The translations under genes were made by a program, and so were the position numbers. This document shows, in pieces, positions 48,255 through 59,800 of a DNA stretch of 64,000 nucleotides (position 1 is the stretch's first letter; each line of letters begins with the position of its first letter). The notes under the pieces are model-generated. The model was not told where the DNA came from and did not search any database. It saw only the letters and a list, made by a program, of their open reading frames with translations. The DNA is taken from positions 502,702 to 566,701 of the forward strand of contig QANY01008582.1 in assembly GCA_003255025.1 (NCBI GenBank). Reading direction: 5' to 3'. The DNA is from Datisca glomerata. Its lineage: Eukaryota > Streptophyta > Magnoliopsida > Cucurbitales > Datiscaceae.

Positions 48255-49410
48255 AATAAAAAATACACCCCTGCACTTTGATGAAACTGTAAAATACACT
48301 CCTCAGTGACATTTTTTTGTTAAATTTAACAGAAAAATTAACGCTTTCCATTTCCATCCATTTCTCTCAATTTCCTCCATTATTTTCATCCATTTCCCCT
48401 CATTTATAAACCCTCATTTTCACTTTCGACACATTTTCTAGATCTGATTTTTTTATTTCCCGTAATGATTTTTTTACTTTATTCTTAAAAAAATCTACTT
48501 TATTCTTAAAAAAATATGCTTCATTCATACTGTAATGATATTTTTTTGCTTTATTCTTGAAAATATCTGCTTCATTCATATGATTAAAAACATAATCCCT
48601 ATTACTTGGAGGTTTTTATGGTGGGTAGTTCTACTTATAAACTACTTCTATTGTGGATCGTTGCAATCCTAGAGAGTTTTGTAAGAGTGTTTTTGTATTT
48701 TTAATTCATTTTTACTATAAGTTTGTAACTTCCTCATCGTCTCTCCAAAATTCATTTTTCTTTTCAAATTATGTAAGACTCTTCATTTTTAATGAAATTT
48801 TTTATAAGATTTGACAGAACTTGACTCTCAAAAAAATTCACGACAGCTAGTGAACATTGTTACATTGCAAATGTAATTCAAATCTTTTATTCATCTTTTT
48901 TTTATTGAACTGAAACTAAAGTCTCAATGATTTCCTATTAAGAACAAATTACAAATGTATTATTCATATGATTGGAAAAAAATAAAAAATACAACTTAGT
49001 TTATTGAAATTTTATGATGAAAATTTTTTTAGTAGCAGATTTTTTTATGATGAACCATTTTTTGAATAGCAGATTTTTGTAGAATGAAGCAAATTTTTTT
49101 AGGAATGAAGCAAAATTCATAACAGTATGAATGAAACAAATTTTTTAAGAATAAATAAGATTTTTTAAGAATAAAGCAAAAAAAATTCATTAAAAGAAAG
49201 TAAAAAAATCATATCTGAAAAATGTAATGAAAGTGAAAATGAGAGAAAATTGATGGAAATTGAGGGAAATAATGAAGGAAATTGAGGGAAAGATGGAAAC
49301 AGATGAAGTTAATTTTTTGGTTAAATTTAATCAAAAATCATTATGGAAAGATATATTTTATAATTTAATTAAAATACAGGGATATAAAATATATGAAAAA
49401 AAATATAAGA
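48255..49410. mobile_element. Long inverted-repeat element (MULE/foldback-like)
   Basis: The left arm (about 48255-48600) is the imperfect reverse complement of the right arm (about 49060-49410). Matching blocks run in mirrored order: AAATACACCCCTG with ATATCCCTG, GTTAAATTTAACAG with GATTAAATTTAACC, TCTCTCAATTTCCTCCATTA with CCCTCAATTTCCTTCATTA, TTTTACTTTATTCTTAAAAA, and GCTTCATTCATACTGT. Arms of about 330 bases and a spacer of about 460 suit a non-autonomous Mutator-like or foldback element. I could not assign a target duplication, so the ends are approximate. Confidence 0.75.
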
Positions 49411-50560
49411 ATATAATTTATAATTTTATCAGTGAAAAAAGTAAAACTAAAAATTAGGTTCTTTATTTGGGACAGAAAAGAAACTTAAAAGAAACTACTC
49501 ATATCAGTGATAGGAAAACTAAAAATTTATTTCTCATTTTTGTCCAACCGATATTTTATTTTAAATCGAATGGTCGGCCAAGATTAGGTTTTTTATTTGG
49601 GACAGAAAAAACTTTTTATACCCATAAACATAATCATTGACCAAAAGAAGTTTGTAGCATTGACTTCAAAATATCTGGATCTCCAACGTGGAAATTAGTC
49701 CGTTATTGAGTCAAATCATGACTTTTTACTATTGTTGGAAATATCTCATTCGGAGTCTTACTTCCTAGTCATCAACACCCATGACGTATCTAATGGTGAT
49801 TGGCTAATTTTAATGAACTGAAACCTTTACAGCTCAACCAATCACTGATTGCCACTACACTACCTTCAATCTTCAAAAAGGATGAGTATGCTTTTTGTTT
49901 ATTGACACTGATGACTTCATGTGGCAATCTACTCAGTTCTAAATTACTATAATATTAATTATTAAAATAATTTTTCAGTTTTTTTTTTAACTTAATTTAA
50001 TTTTCCTATATTTTTATTTTTTGATTCGAATGTGGACGCACTGTCTATACCTACAAAATTGACCAATTGTGGGGTATATATACAAAAAAAAATACAATCT
50101 TAATGATTTTCACTCACGTTAGACACTCGTTGGCTCATTCTAGTCCATGTCTCTGTCCAACAACCTATTAAAAAGTGAAGGTTCTTCAAAGTTTTATCGT
50201 ATGCTTTCCTGTAACTCCAAAAATTAAAAACAACGGCCGACATGTTAGTGTTATAATTGATTTACATATCATAAATTCTCACCTTTTTAATAAATTAATA
50301 TAATATGACATTAGAATGACATTAGAATGACTAAATTTAAATTTTTGTTTTTCAAACTAGCAACACAACTAATAATAAACTACTCAACAATACAAATGTC
50401 GGCCACAAAGGGGTTGACTCCCACTATAAAAAGTTTCAGAAATAGAAAGATCAAAACGAACGATTCGATGCGCCGCTTCATTACAAGAATGAAATACGTA
50501 AAAACTTTAAATTTCTCGTATTCACAATATGAGAATACAAGTATCAAGGAAAATCTCTCA
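49411..50560. other. AT-rich intergenic DNA
   Basis: No gene recognised. The phrase TTAGGTTCTTTATTTGGGAC (49456) recurs with one change at 49584. Confidence 0.5.
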
Positions 50561-50565
50561 TTTTA

Positions 50566-50923
50566 AAAAAATAATTTGAATTATTCGTCGAAACTTTAAG
50601 TAGCTCGAAACAATCAGATTCAATAATATCAATTCGAATATTCTTATCTGTTGCCAAGGAAAGTCCTTCCAAAAGGGCTAATGCCTCCTCAACAACAATA
50701 GGAGCATCAAAACGCCTAGCAAAAGCTCCCACGACACGCTCGTGACAGTCCCTAAAGAGAGCCCCCCCACAGCACCGTGATTTGCACCTTTTACCCCATC
50801 AACGTTTAGCTTTAGGCAACCTGCATCAAATCTCGGCCAGACAGTGGGGGCAGGAGGTAACAGGCGAGAAGGAGAGCAAACATCATTTGGTTTTGCAAAC
50901 TCATCTGCATAACCTTCTAACAA
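50566..50923 (-). pseudogene. RNase H-like (RVT_3) remnant
   Basis: The frame from 50923 reads PRFDAGCLKLNVDGVKGANH, with the first catalytic Asp in NVDG. The next frame (50732-50544) carries the expected Glu in VEEALALLEGLSLA and the second Asp in IIESDCFELL, so the three acidic positions of an RNase H fold are kept but on two frames. It resembles the C-terminal RNase H of plant LINEs and the many LINE-derived RNase H-like genes. No reverse transcriptase is adjacent. Confidence 0.75.
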
Positions 50924-51426
50924 ATTTCTCCTACTAACAATTTTCTCTCTTGTTTAAAGTTAATGTCTACATATTAACCCTATTAAGAAATTTTGTTTCA
51001 ACACGTGAAGATGATTATTAATAACTAATTTAAATAAAAAAATTTATATCGAACAACTTAAACTTTTAAAATAATTGATAATTTAACCGTCAGCATTAAT
51101 ATGATTTGTTTGATATATGAAATTGGATGGCAAAAAATAAAATAGGAGAGGGAACTAAGATGAGTATATGGAAAGAGAAACATAAACAAACATTATATAT
51201 TATTGTATGTAATATATATTTATTTATTTATTTTTTCATGAACAAACAGAAGTGAAGGAATAAAACAGAAACCAGCTGAGCTTCTCAATCCTAAGCATAA
51301 CCAAAAGCTACAAGCTGGTCCCCCAAAACCTATCACTTACAGAACTAATCCCAAATGAAAAGTTTGGAAACTAACCCAAGCTAAGTAACTAAAAGGGTCT
51401 AAACGTGTAAACCAAAAACATAGGGG

Positions 51427-51506
51427 AGGAGATTCCGGGGACGTCTGCTCAAGCAATCCCTCAGGTAGGAGATTCCGGGGACGTCTGCTCAAGCAATCCC
51501 TCTGGT
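51427..51506 (-). repeat. 40-bp tandem duplication downstream of NCED
   Basis: Two copies of a 40-base unit starting AGGAGATTCCGGGGACGTCT, differing by one base, 60-140 bases past the NCED stop codon and so probably in its 3' untranslated region. Confidence 0.92.
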
Positions 51507-51566
51507 AAATCTCCATAATAATCTACAGACCACCACAGTAAGGACTATACAACACTTACTTAAATA

Positions 51567-53402
51567 TTATGCCTGTTTTGTTAAATCCTTGGAACTTATA
51601 AAAGTTCCATGGAATCCATAAGGAACTCTTGATGGAAGCTTAACCGAAGCTTCAAGCTCCAAAGTCATGGCGTTCACAATCTGCAGCTCTGATTTCCATT
51701 CTTTCTCATCATGCACGAAAGTTAAAATGAACCCATCATCTTCATTTTCTGAATTTTGATCTGTTGGAAGAAACAGAGGCTCCCCACCAAACACCTCTTC
51801 TCCATACATGTACTTTTTAATCTCCCCTGTTGAGAGGTCTACTTTCGCAAACCCTGAAACTTTCGGCCATGGCTCCGCTAAAGCTAAATATGCGAACTGG
51901 GTTTTCCTCCCCAGCTTGTTTCTGTTCACCATTCCAGCTTCTAGGTTGACTTGCTCGGAGTTAGAGATGATGGCACGACGTGTCGACTTGCCTGTCTTCA
52001 AATTGAGCCTGATTTCCGACAGGACGCTTTTTAAACTCTCATCACATTCGTTGAAAATGGAGTCCGGTGGAGTCATACAGGACCCAATCACGACGACCTC
52101 GTCGGTTTCGGGCTCTTCCCACGCATTCCAGAGATGGAAGCAGAAGCAATCCGGGGCTTCAATCCATTTAATGGCGGAAGCATCAGGGGCAATTTTGTCC
52201 ATCACTCCAAACCTTGAGACCTTGTTCTTGTCATAAATTACAGGGGAGCCACCGCGAACCATTTCCGCTAGCTTGAACACCACTTGCTGGTCTGGGATTA
52301 TCACGAATTTCTCTGTGATTGCGAAATCGTGCATCATGGTAGGCTGGGCCAGCGGGATTTCAACGTCCGGGGACTTTTTTCCTTCCGGCGAGAATTTGAA
52401 GTATTTCAGGTAAGGCTTTTGGACGACGTCGTAGCTGAGAGCGAAGAGTTCGCCGGAGATTGGGTCGACTTTAGGGTGTGCGATCATGGTCGAAATAAGC
52501 TGATTATCGAAATTGAATCTCCCGACGGTTTTCAAGTCGCCTGTGGGAGTGATTCGGACATGGTAAGGCAAATCGTCTTCCGACATGGCAAGGAGGCGGC
52601 CGTTGAAGTAAACAAGGCCGGCGTTGGCGACCCCCATGCCGTGAGTCGGGTCAAGGAGTCCGAACAATCCGCGGGCGTAAAAGAGGAGGAGGCGGGCTAT
52701 GCCGGAATGGCCGTGGAGTTCTCCGATAGCTTTGGGAAAAACGGCGCGGCCATGGGATTTCTCTTGGGCCAAACGATGCGTTTCAGTGAAGCGACAAGCA
52801 TAACTAGCAGAGCCATCCTTGAATTGAACAGCATGGACCATGCCGTCGCCGTCAAAGAAGTGATGACCGGCAACAGGCTCGTAATGGGGATTAGCGCCGT
52901 TTCGAACATAAACACCCTGAATACAATCAGGAATATTGCCGGTAACCGGCAAGGAATGCGAAACAGAGTGCTCAGGAACAGGAGCGAAATTGCCAGCAAT
53001 TTGAACTCTGGGATCAGCCGTTTTAGGAAGTGGGTGTTGGCGTTCGTGTGAAATCAAAGCGCTTTCCACCGCATCTAACGCCATAGCAGCTGCCTTTTGC
53101 AATAAATTCCACTGATCACTCAAAGGAGGAGAGCTAGGGGTAGAATTGTCTTCTTTTGGAGAGAAAATGGAAGGAGGAGAATTCTGATAAGTAGAAAAGG
53201 AATGTTTGGGAATGGAGAGAACAGAAGGAGATTGAATAGAATTACAACAAAGATGATTGGGCTTTACCTTAAATTTAGAGGGTCTATTTAAGTAAATAGA
53301 ATTACAAGAAGAAGAAGAAGTAGAAGAAGAAAGGTTTAGAAATGAAGAAGACCGTGTTCTTGAGTGAACCCATGAACTAGTAGTAGGAGTAGTAGAAGCC
53401 AT
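51567..53402 (-). CDS. NCED: 9-cis-epoxycarotenoid dioxygenase, plastidic
   Basis: Cleaves 9-cis-violaxanthin or 9'-cis-neoxanthin at the 11,12 bond to give xanthoxin, the rate-limiting step of abscisic acid synthesis, on thylakoids. The 611-residue intronless frame has the normal length for the family. Residues 1-60 are Ser-rich and fit a transit peptide. Residues 98-118 ([20 protein letters not shown]) fit the amphipathic membrane-binding helix. The seven-bladed propeller carries the four iron-binding histidines at H309 (MIAHPK), H358 (MMHDFA), H423 (CFHLWN) and H598 (GFHGTF). [10 protein letters not shown] and [10 protein letters not shown] are also typical. The start codon lies in a good context (A at -3, G at +4). 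It is the NCED1/NCED3-like type; the exact paralogue cannot be fixed. Confidence 0.97.
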   Translation of the reverse strand: MASTTPTTSSWVHSRTRSSSFLNLSSSTSSSSCNSIYLNRPSKFKVKPNHLCCNSIQSPSVLSIPKHSFSTYQNSPPSIFSPKEDNSTPSSPPLSDQWNLLQKAAAMALDAVESALISHERQHPLPKTADPRVQIAGNFAPVPEHSVSHSLPVTGNIPDCIQGVYVRNGANPHYEPVAGHHFFDGDGMVHAVQFKDGSASYACRFTETHRLAQEKSHGRAVFPKAIGELHGHSGIARLLLFYARGLFGLLDPTHGMGVANAGLVYFNGRLLAMSEDDLPYHVRITPTGDLKTVGRFNFDNQLISTMIAHPKVDPISGELFALSYDVVQKPYLKYFKFSPEGKKSPDVEIPLAQPTMMHDFAITEKFVIIPDQQVVFKLAEMVRGGSPVIYDKNKVSRFGVMDKIAPDASAIKWIEAPDCFCFHLWNAWEEPETDEVVVIGSCMTPPDSIFNECDESLKSVLSEIRLNLKTGKSTRRAIISNSEQVNLEAGMVNRNKLGRKTQFAYLALAEPWPKVSGFAKVDLSTGEIKKYMYGEEVFGGEPLFLPTDQNSENEDDGFILTFVHDEKEWKSELQIVNAMTLELEASVKLPSRVPYGFHGTFISSKDLTKQA

Positions 53403-53510
53403 AGTAGTAGCTCAAGTATTTGGTGTAGAGGAAAGAATAAAAGGGGGAATATATAAGGTTTTGAAAGGGAGAGAAATGCGTGATTTGAGGAAAGGGAGAG
53501 AGAGGGAGAG

Positions 53511-53520
53511 GGTATATATC
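53511..53520 (-). promoter_or_regulatory. Candidate TATA box of NCED
   Basis: GATATATACC on the minus strand, about 110 bases before the ATG, followed by a pyrimidine-rich leader. A second TATA-like sequence (CTTATATATT, 53448-53457) is closer but would leave a leader of only about 20 bases. Confidence 0.5.
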
Positions 53521-53570
53521 GGAGGAAAAAAAGAGGTCATTTAGGTCCACCTCAACATAAGTGAATGAAG

Positions 53571-53580
53571 ACCACGTGTA
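53571..53580 (-). promoter_or_regulatory. G-box/ABRE upstream of NCED
   Basis: TACACGTGGT on the minus strand, about 170 bases before the ATG, contains the palindromic core CACGTG bound by bZIP/ABF and bHLH factors. NCED genes of this type are induced by dehydration and ABA, so the position is plausible. Confidence 0.55.
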
Positions 53581-56092
53581 AGATTATTAGACTATAAGAC
53601 TCAAATTCCCCCACACACTAAAAAAAAAAAGGAGGGAGGGAGGGTAATGGGGGTCATTGTTTCTTAATATTTTGACACGACCACCCTCTCTTCATAATTA
53701 TTCTATTATTGATTTCCAAAAAATAGTTTTTTGTTTTTGTAAATTATAAGAAAAAGTTCCTTAAATTTAGAACATTCACACATGGCATGGATGACAAGAA
53801 AACAAAATAAAATCAATTAAAAAAATAAAGAAAGTTGAGCATGACATCGGAGTTGATTTGAGGTTGCTTATTGGTCTATTTTAATATTGGTTATGATAAA
53901 TAAATGCATCATCCTAGACATAATAATTTTAAAATTATTAAATAATTGATCACGTTTTTAGAGATTATGTAATGTATCAATTATTTATAAATTGATGTTT
54001 GGTGACTCATTAAAATAATTTAACAAAATAATTTATAAATGTTTCTCACGTCACTTGATCATTGAAACTTAATCAATTAATTAATCAGTATAAAATCACT
54101 CTTCTAACCACGAGAGATAAAATTATCATTAACAATAACATAATTTCTTTCTAAATTTATTTAAAAAATATACAATAACTATTAACACAATTGGTTACAA
54201 TGAAATTTTATCTATGTATACTCTGATTTCGATCTCTATAAATTTCTCATTTTACTACTTAAAAAACGAGTTGGGTTGGTATTTAAGGTGAGGGATTTCA
54301 TTGGTTTGTTGTTATTATTATTATTTAATTTTTTGGGTGCATATTATCTAACCCCGCGTTCTTGGCTATATAAGAGTTGAAGAACACGTACACGTGGTTA
54401 GTGTTTTTGTGGTGTTGTTCTTAAACACTTTTACAAAGAGAAAATTTGAGAAATCTTTGGTCACATCTAAAATATAATGTCCCCACACGCTTGCCTTCTT
54501 AACTCAAAATCTCTTATCTTTTATTCCAGTCAAGAAATTAGTATTAATTGACAAGTTGAGATTACACAGTTAATTAAACTCTCATATTCATATTTTAAAG
54601 GTCGTGGGTTCAAATTATATTCTTTCATTTCTCTTAAAATTTATAATGAAATTTGACAAAAAAAGACTCAGGAATCAGATTAATCACATATAATCAAAAT
54701 TTGATTTGGCCTTAAATTAACACATTTATTTCATTTTCTTATATGTTGTTTTACCCTATATATTAATTTATTATTTTTTGACACATACTAAAAGTGTAAA
54801 ATTTACCATGAGATTGGACCCAAAACTTAATTGTTGTTAAGCGTATAAAATTTTCTACGGTTTGAGTTATAGTATCTAAATATCATGAGTAATTAAATTT
54901 CTGATAAGTAAAAGTCATGCTCTTTTCTCACATCAAAAAGTCAATATTTTTTTATAGTCAACAAGAAACATATAAAAATGGGAAAAAATAATTTTTGACA
55001 GTTTTTTCCGTGTCTCCCACGAATATAAATTGACAAATTTTGCTTTTAAATGATATGGAATGCTCTTAATAATTAGTGCACGCCAAGTGTTCGATCTTAA
55101 AAATTAAATAATGAAAATATAGTGAATGGGTAAAATCCAAGAAAATGTACCTTACTTTACAATATAACATATACGCAATTGCATGCACTGATTTCATCAT
55201 AAAAATGACATCATTTTCCCTTCTGGCTATTAATTTATTTAATTATGTCTTGAAAAAATCGTTAAAAATCATATGTAAATGCCATTTTGATGTTCGACCT
55301 CGAGTGAGATTCACATTTTATTTTAGATAATTAATGTGGAGTTGTGTTCTCTTTCATAAACACGTCAAAATGATATATACGCATAATCAAACTCGTATAG
55401 AAAATACAGCAATACAGTCAGTCTCCATCTCTTCTCTCTGTCACGATTTTTTCAGTTTCTCGGTTTTGAGAATTTTTCTAACAGATAGGCTTCCGATTAA
55501 GTTAAAGTTTGGGTATATGTTCAGTTCGTTAGAACAGTTTTTCATATGCACGACTGCTATTGGTTCCATCATCGCATCCTGAGAGATAGATGTTAACGTT
55601 CTCGATCACTCATCGTGAGAAAACGCATTTGTTTTAATGAGACTGTGTGACACACATATCCGCTCAGTTTTATATCATATTTCATATTTAGCTTTGATTC
55701 AGATTACATACTTTCTAGATTATCTTTCAAATTTGTTGTTATAATTTTTTCATTCGAATTATGCCTTTATTTGTGAGATTACATGTATAATTGATATCAT
55801 ATACAACATTGAATACTGGTCCAAATCATAAACGTCCTCCTTGCTTTAATTTATTTTTTCATGAAATAAGGCATGATATGTCAATAGTAACTTGTACATT
55901 GTAACTAACATAAAGCCAACAAAGCTAAAATTACCTAAAATAAAGCAAATAATTAACAGGAGCTGGTAGACTAAAACTAGTTATTTACTCCTCAATTAGG
56001 GGAAAAGTGAAGGGTTAGGTACCACATTGGATTTCTTATTTCTAGTTAGCATATATCTTGTATTGGATCTTTTTATTGGGGTGTATATTATA
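53581..56092. other. Upstream flank of NCED and AT-rich intergenic DNA
   Basis: No gene recognised. A second CACGTGG lies at 54391, next to a plus-strand TATA-like CTATATAAG (54367-54375) without an obvious downstream frame. A possible tRNA-like box sequence (GGGTTCAAAT) at 54607 may be a SINE relic. Confidence 0.4.
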
Positions 56093-56574
56093 CACTACTA
56101 CAAAGGGGTTATAATGACAGTAGTGTAATAGTTTTTATGACAGGTCTTTTAAACATGTCGTAGAAAAACAGGCGTTGAAGGGATTTTTTTTCTTTTTAGC
56201 TAATATGAAAGATTGATTTTAAATACACTGTCATGATATGTTTATCTACTATGACAGATAATTTTAGAATTTCTCAAAATCTTTTTATTTTTTATTAGAT
56301 TATTTTTTACACTCTCATTATAACCTTAGACTAAAATAATTTTCGTCTCTTTCTCAACGCCATATCTCTCTCTCTCGACTGTCGACGTCATCTCTCTCTT
56401 CGCCATCAATTTCGTCGGTGTTGGTGCTCAATAGGGAAAGGCGGCGAGGAGAGAAGAGAAGCCCTAAGGTTTCTTTGTATGTAAGAAATTTGATATCGTT
56501 AAGTAAAGGTTTTTTAATCTTTACATAGAGGGATGAGATTCGCAGAGGTGGGGGTTTTTTATTTCATCTGGTTC
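56093..56574 (+). mobile_element. Left end of CACTA-like element 3
   Basis: Begins CACTACTACAAAGGGG, with subterminal words such as TATGACAGGTCTTTTAAAC and CATGTCGTAGA and their variants. It grades into a leader-like segment with CT repeats (56368-56400). Copia C is inserted at 56575, and the sequence resumes at 61509. No right end is found in the window. Confidence 0.55.
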
Positions 56575-56892
56575 TGTAGAAATGATGAACCTGTTTGGTT
56601 TTGATCTTTGGGAAGTGATGAGCTTCAGAGATGATGAACCTGTTTGGTTCTGATCTGTTATTGAAGATAAATTATGTTTGTTTACAATGAGGGATGATGT
56701 ATATATACAAGTGATTCTAACGGTTGCCTATGATCTCCTATGAATCCAACGGATGCCTACTTGTAGCCTGAAATCGTTTTTTACCAGAAATGGTTAGACA
56801 TCTACTGTGTTTGGGAAAGTCTCTGTTCTGCTTCCCTCTTTTGCCTATGATGAAGATTTTCTTCTGAGGCTGCAGCTTTTCCTTCTTCAACA
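56575..56892 (-). repeat. 3' LTR of copia C
   Basis: 318 bp; on the minus strand begins TGTTGAAGAAGG and ends TTTCTACA. Contains an internal imperfect repeat of GATGAACCTGTTTGGTT. Holds the last codons of pol. Confidence 0.96.
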
Positions 56893-59800
56893 CTCCCCCT
56901 CAAGTTGGGTTCGTATAGGTTGATCGAACCTAACTTGTCAAGTATTCTTTGGAGGTTATTTTTGTCAAGAGCTTTGGTGAAGATGTCGGCTAGCTGGTCT
57001 TCACTACGTACAAAGGGAATGGTGATTTCTCCAGACTGTACTTTCTCTCTTATGAAATGACAGTCCACTTCAATATGTTTGGTTCTCTCATGAAAAACGG
57101 GGTTCATTGCAATATGACGTGCTGCTTGGTTGTCACAGTGCATCTCCATTGGTTTTCTTATCTCAACCTTCATGTCTTGAAGGAGATGTCTAATCCATGT
57201 GAGTTCGCTAGCAGTGGAGGCCATGGCTCTGTATTCTGCCTCCGCACTTGACCTTGCTACAACAGTTTGTTTCTTGCTCTTCCAGGTCACTAGGTTCCCA
57301 CCTACAAAGACACAAAAGCCTGTTGTAGATTTTCTGTCGTAACTACCTGCCCAGTCAGCGTCAGTGTATCCAGCAACGGAGTTTGTCCCGGTTTTCTTCA
57401 TCCATATCCCTTGGCCGGGAGTTCCTTTAAGGTATCTGAGTATCCTTTCTGCGGCTGCCTGATGATTTGTGCAGGGTGCATGCATGAATTGACTGATAAC
57501 GCTAACTGCAAAAGTGATATCTGGTCTTGTGACCGTTAGGTAAATAAGTTTTCCTACTAATCTCTGATATTGGCCTATATCAGTTATTGGTTTGCTATCA
57601 TTCAGTCTTATTTTTATGTTGGTTTCCATTGGTGTGCTAGCAGGTTTTGCCCCTATCATGCCTGTTTCTTTTAACAAGTCTAAGATATATTTTCTTTGAG
57701 ATAGAAACAATCCCTTCTTCGAGTGAGCTATTTCTATCCCTAGGAAGTACTTTAGTTTTCCTAGATCTTTAATATCGAACTCTCCCTTTAGAAATTTTTG
57801 AACACTCCATATTTCATTGTGGTTATTTCCGGTGATGATAATGTCATCTACGTAGACTAAAACGATGGTAGTGGAGTTGTTCGTGTGTTTGACAAACATA
57901 GATGAGTCCGCCGTGCTTTTGACGAAGTTAATCTTTAAAAGAGATAGGCTTAATCTTCCATACCATGCCCTTGGTGACTGTTTCAGGCCGTAGATAGCCT
58001 TCTTTAATCTACATACCAGAGATGGGTGTGTTGCTTTCTCGTGTCCTGGAGGTAGGGACATATATACTTCTTCTTCCAGATTTCCTTGGAGAAATGCGTT
58101 TTTTACATCCATTTGATATAGTTCCCAGTTGAGGTTTGTGGCAACGGATAGTAGCACTCGGATTGTGTTCATTTTTGCTACTGGAGCGAACGTCTCCTGG
58201 TAATCTACTCCATATGTCTGAGTAAAGCCTTTGGCAACTAGTCGGGCTTTGTATCTCTCGATAGTGCCGTTGCTGTTGTATTTGGTCTTGTAGACCCATT
58301 TACATCCTACGGGTTTCTTCCCGCTGGGTAGTGGGATTATGTCCCAAGTCTCATTCTTTTCCAAGGCTAGGAGTTCTTCATTCATCGCCTTTCTCCATTT
58401 AGGGTCGAGTTGGGCTTCTTGATAGGTCTTTGGCTCATCTGTTTCATCAATTTTTCCCAAGTATGCCCTGTGTTTGTTAGAGATTTTATCATAAGATAGG
58501 AAATTTTGGATAGGGTATAAAACCTGATGAGACACGTAGTCTTTTAATCTTGCTGGGGGATGAGTTTGCCTTGTTGATCTTCTTACGATTACTGCTTCAT
58601 CAGTGACAACTGCCTCATCAGTTGCTCCCCCTGAGGTAGTTGTCTCAGGCGTGGTTGATGTGTTATCCTGTTCCTGTCTTATGATATCGGAGGAAATAAT
58701 ACTGTTAGGTAGCGGAAGTGTTTTGTGGTGGTTATGGTTGTCGGAGTCCTTTGGGTAATAGGATTCTAGTTCTAAGAATTGTACATCGCGTGAGATGTAG
58801 AGTTTATGGTTTGTTGGGTCGTAGCATTTATACCCCTTTTTTTCAGCGGAATACCCCAAGAATAGGGTTTTGACTGCGGTTTTGTCCAATTTATCAATTT
58901 TTGGAATGTGTACGTAGCATGTACATCCAAAGACTCGTATGTGATCAAGATTAATTTTCCTACCCTTGAGAATTTCTATAGGGCTTTTCAGATGCAATTT
59001 TACGCTGGGTAATCGATTGATAAGGTATGTTGCTGTAAGTATTGCGTCTGACCAGTACCGTTTGGGTACGTTATTTTGGAGGAGGAGAGCCCTAGTCATT
59101 TCAAGAAGGTGTCGGTTTTTGCGTTCTGAGACACCATTTTGTTGTGGGGTGTGGATACAGGTGGTTTGATGTCGTATACCGTTTTGTTTAAAGAACTCAA
59201 AAAAGGTGTTGTTAGTATATTCGGTTCCATTGTCAGACCTAAAGATTTTTATGGTTGTTTCAAATTGAGTTTCGACTAACTTATTGAATTCTTGAAAACG
59301 ACTGAAGACTTCACTTTTTGATTTTAAAAGATATAACCAGGTGGTGCGAGAGAAATCATCAATAAAGGTAACAAAATATTTGAATTTATTATACGAGTCA
59401 ACTGGGGCAGGCCCCCAAACATCAGAATGGATTAATTCAAAACATCGTTTTGTCGTACTACTAGATAGTGGAAAAGGTAACCTGGTTTGTTTTGAGAGTT
59501 TGCAGACTGAGCAACTGCTAGAGTCTGAATTACAACCAAGTAATTTGTTTAGGATTTTGTCAGAGGGATGACCGAATCTCCAATGAAGTAATTTGTCCTT
59601 TTGTACTGTACTGGAGGTGGCCAGACATGTTTTGTCGGTATCTTCTAAGTAGTACAGACCGTTTCTAAATTTCCCTTCACCAATCTTCCTCCCGGTGACC
59701 CGATCCTGAAAAATTACTTTGTCAGGTGAAAATGTAACATTGCAGTTCAGGTCTTTGGTTATTTTACTGACGGATAGGAGATTGGAGTTAAAATTGGGGA

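Noticed and set aside
51808..52236. 142-codon plus-strand frame
   Set aside because: Also antisense to NCED; no recognisable protein.
52284..53051. 255-codon open frame on the plus strand
   Set aside because: It is the antisense shadow of the NCED coding sequence, without family similarity.
54367..54396. Plus-strand promoter (TATA-like box with adjacent CACGTGG)
   Set aside because: No downstream coding sequence could be found in the following kilobase.
54545..54640. Possible tRNA-derived SINE (box-like GGGTTCAAAT)
   Set aside because: Only one box is convincing and no tail or duplication is visible.
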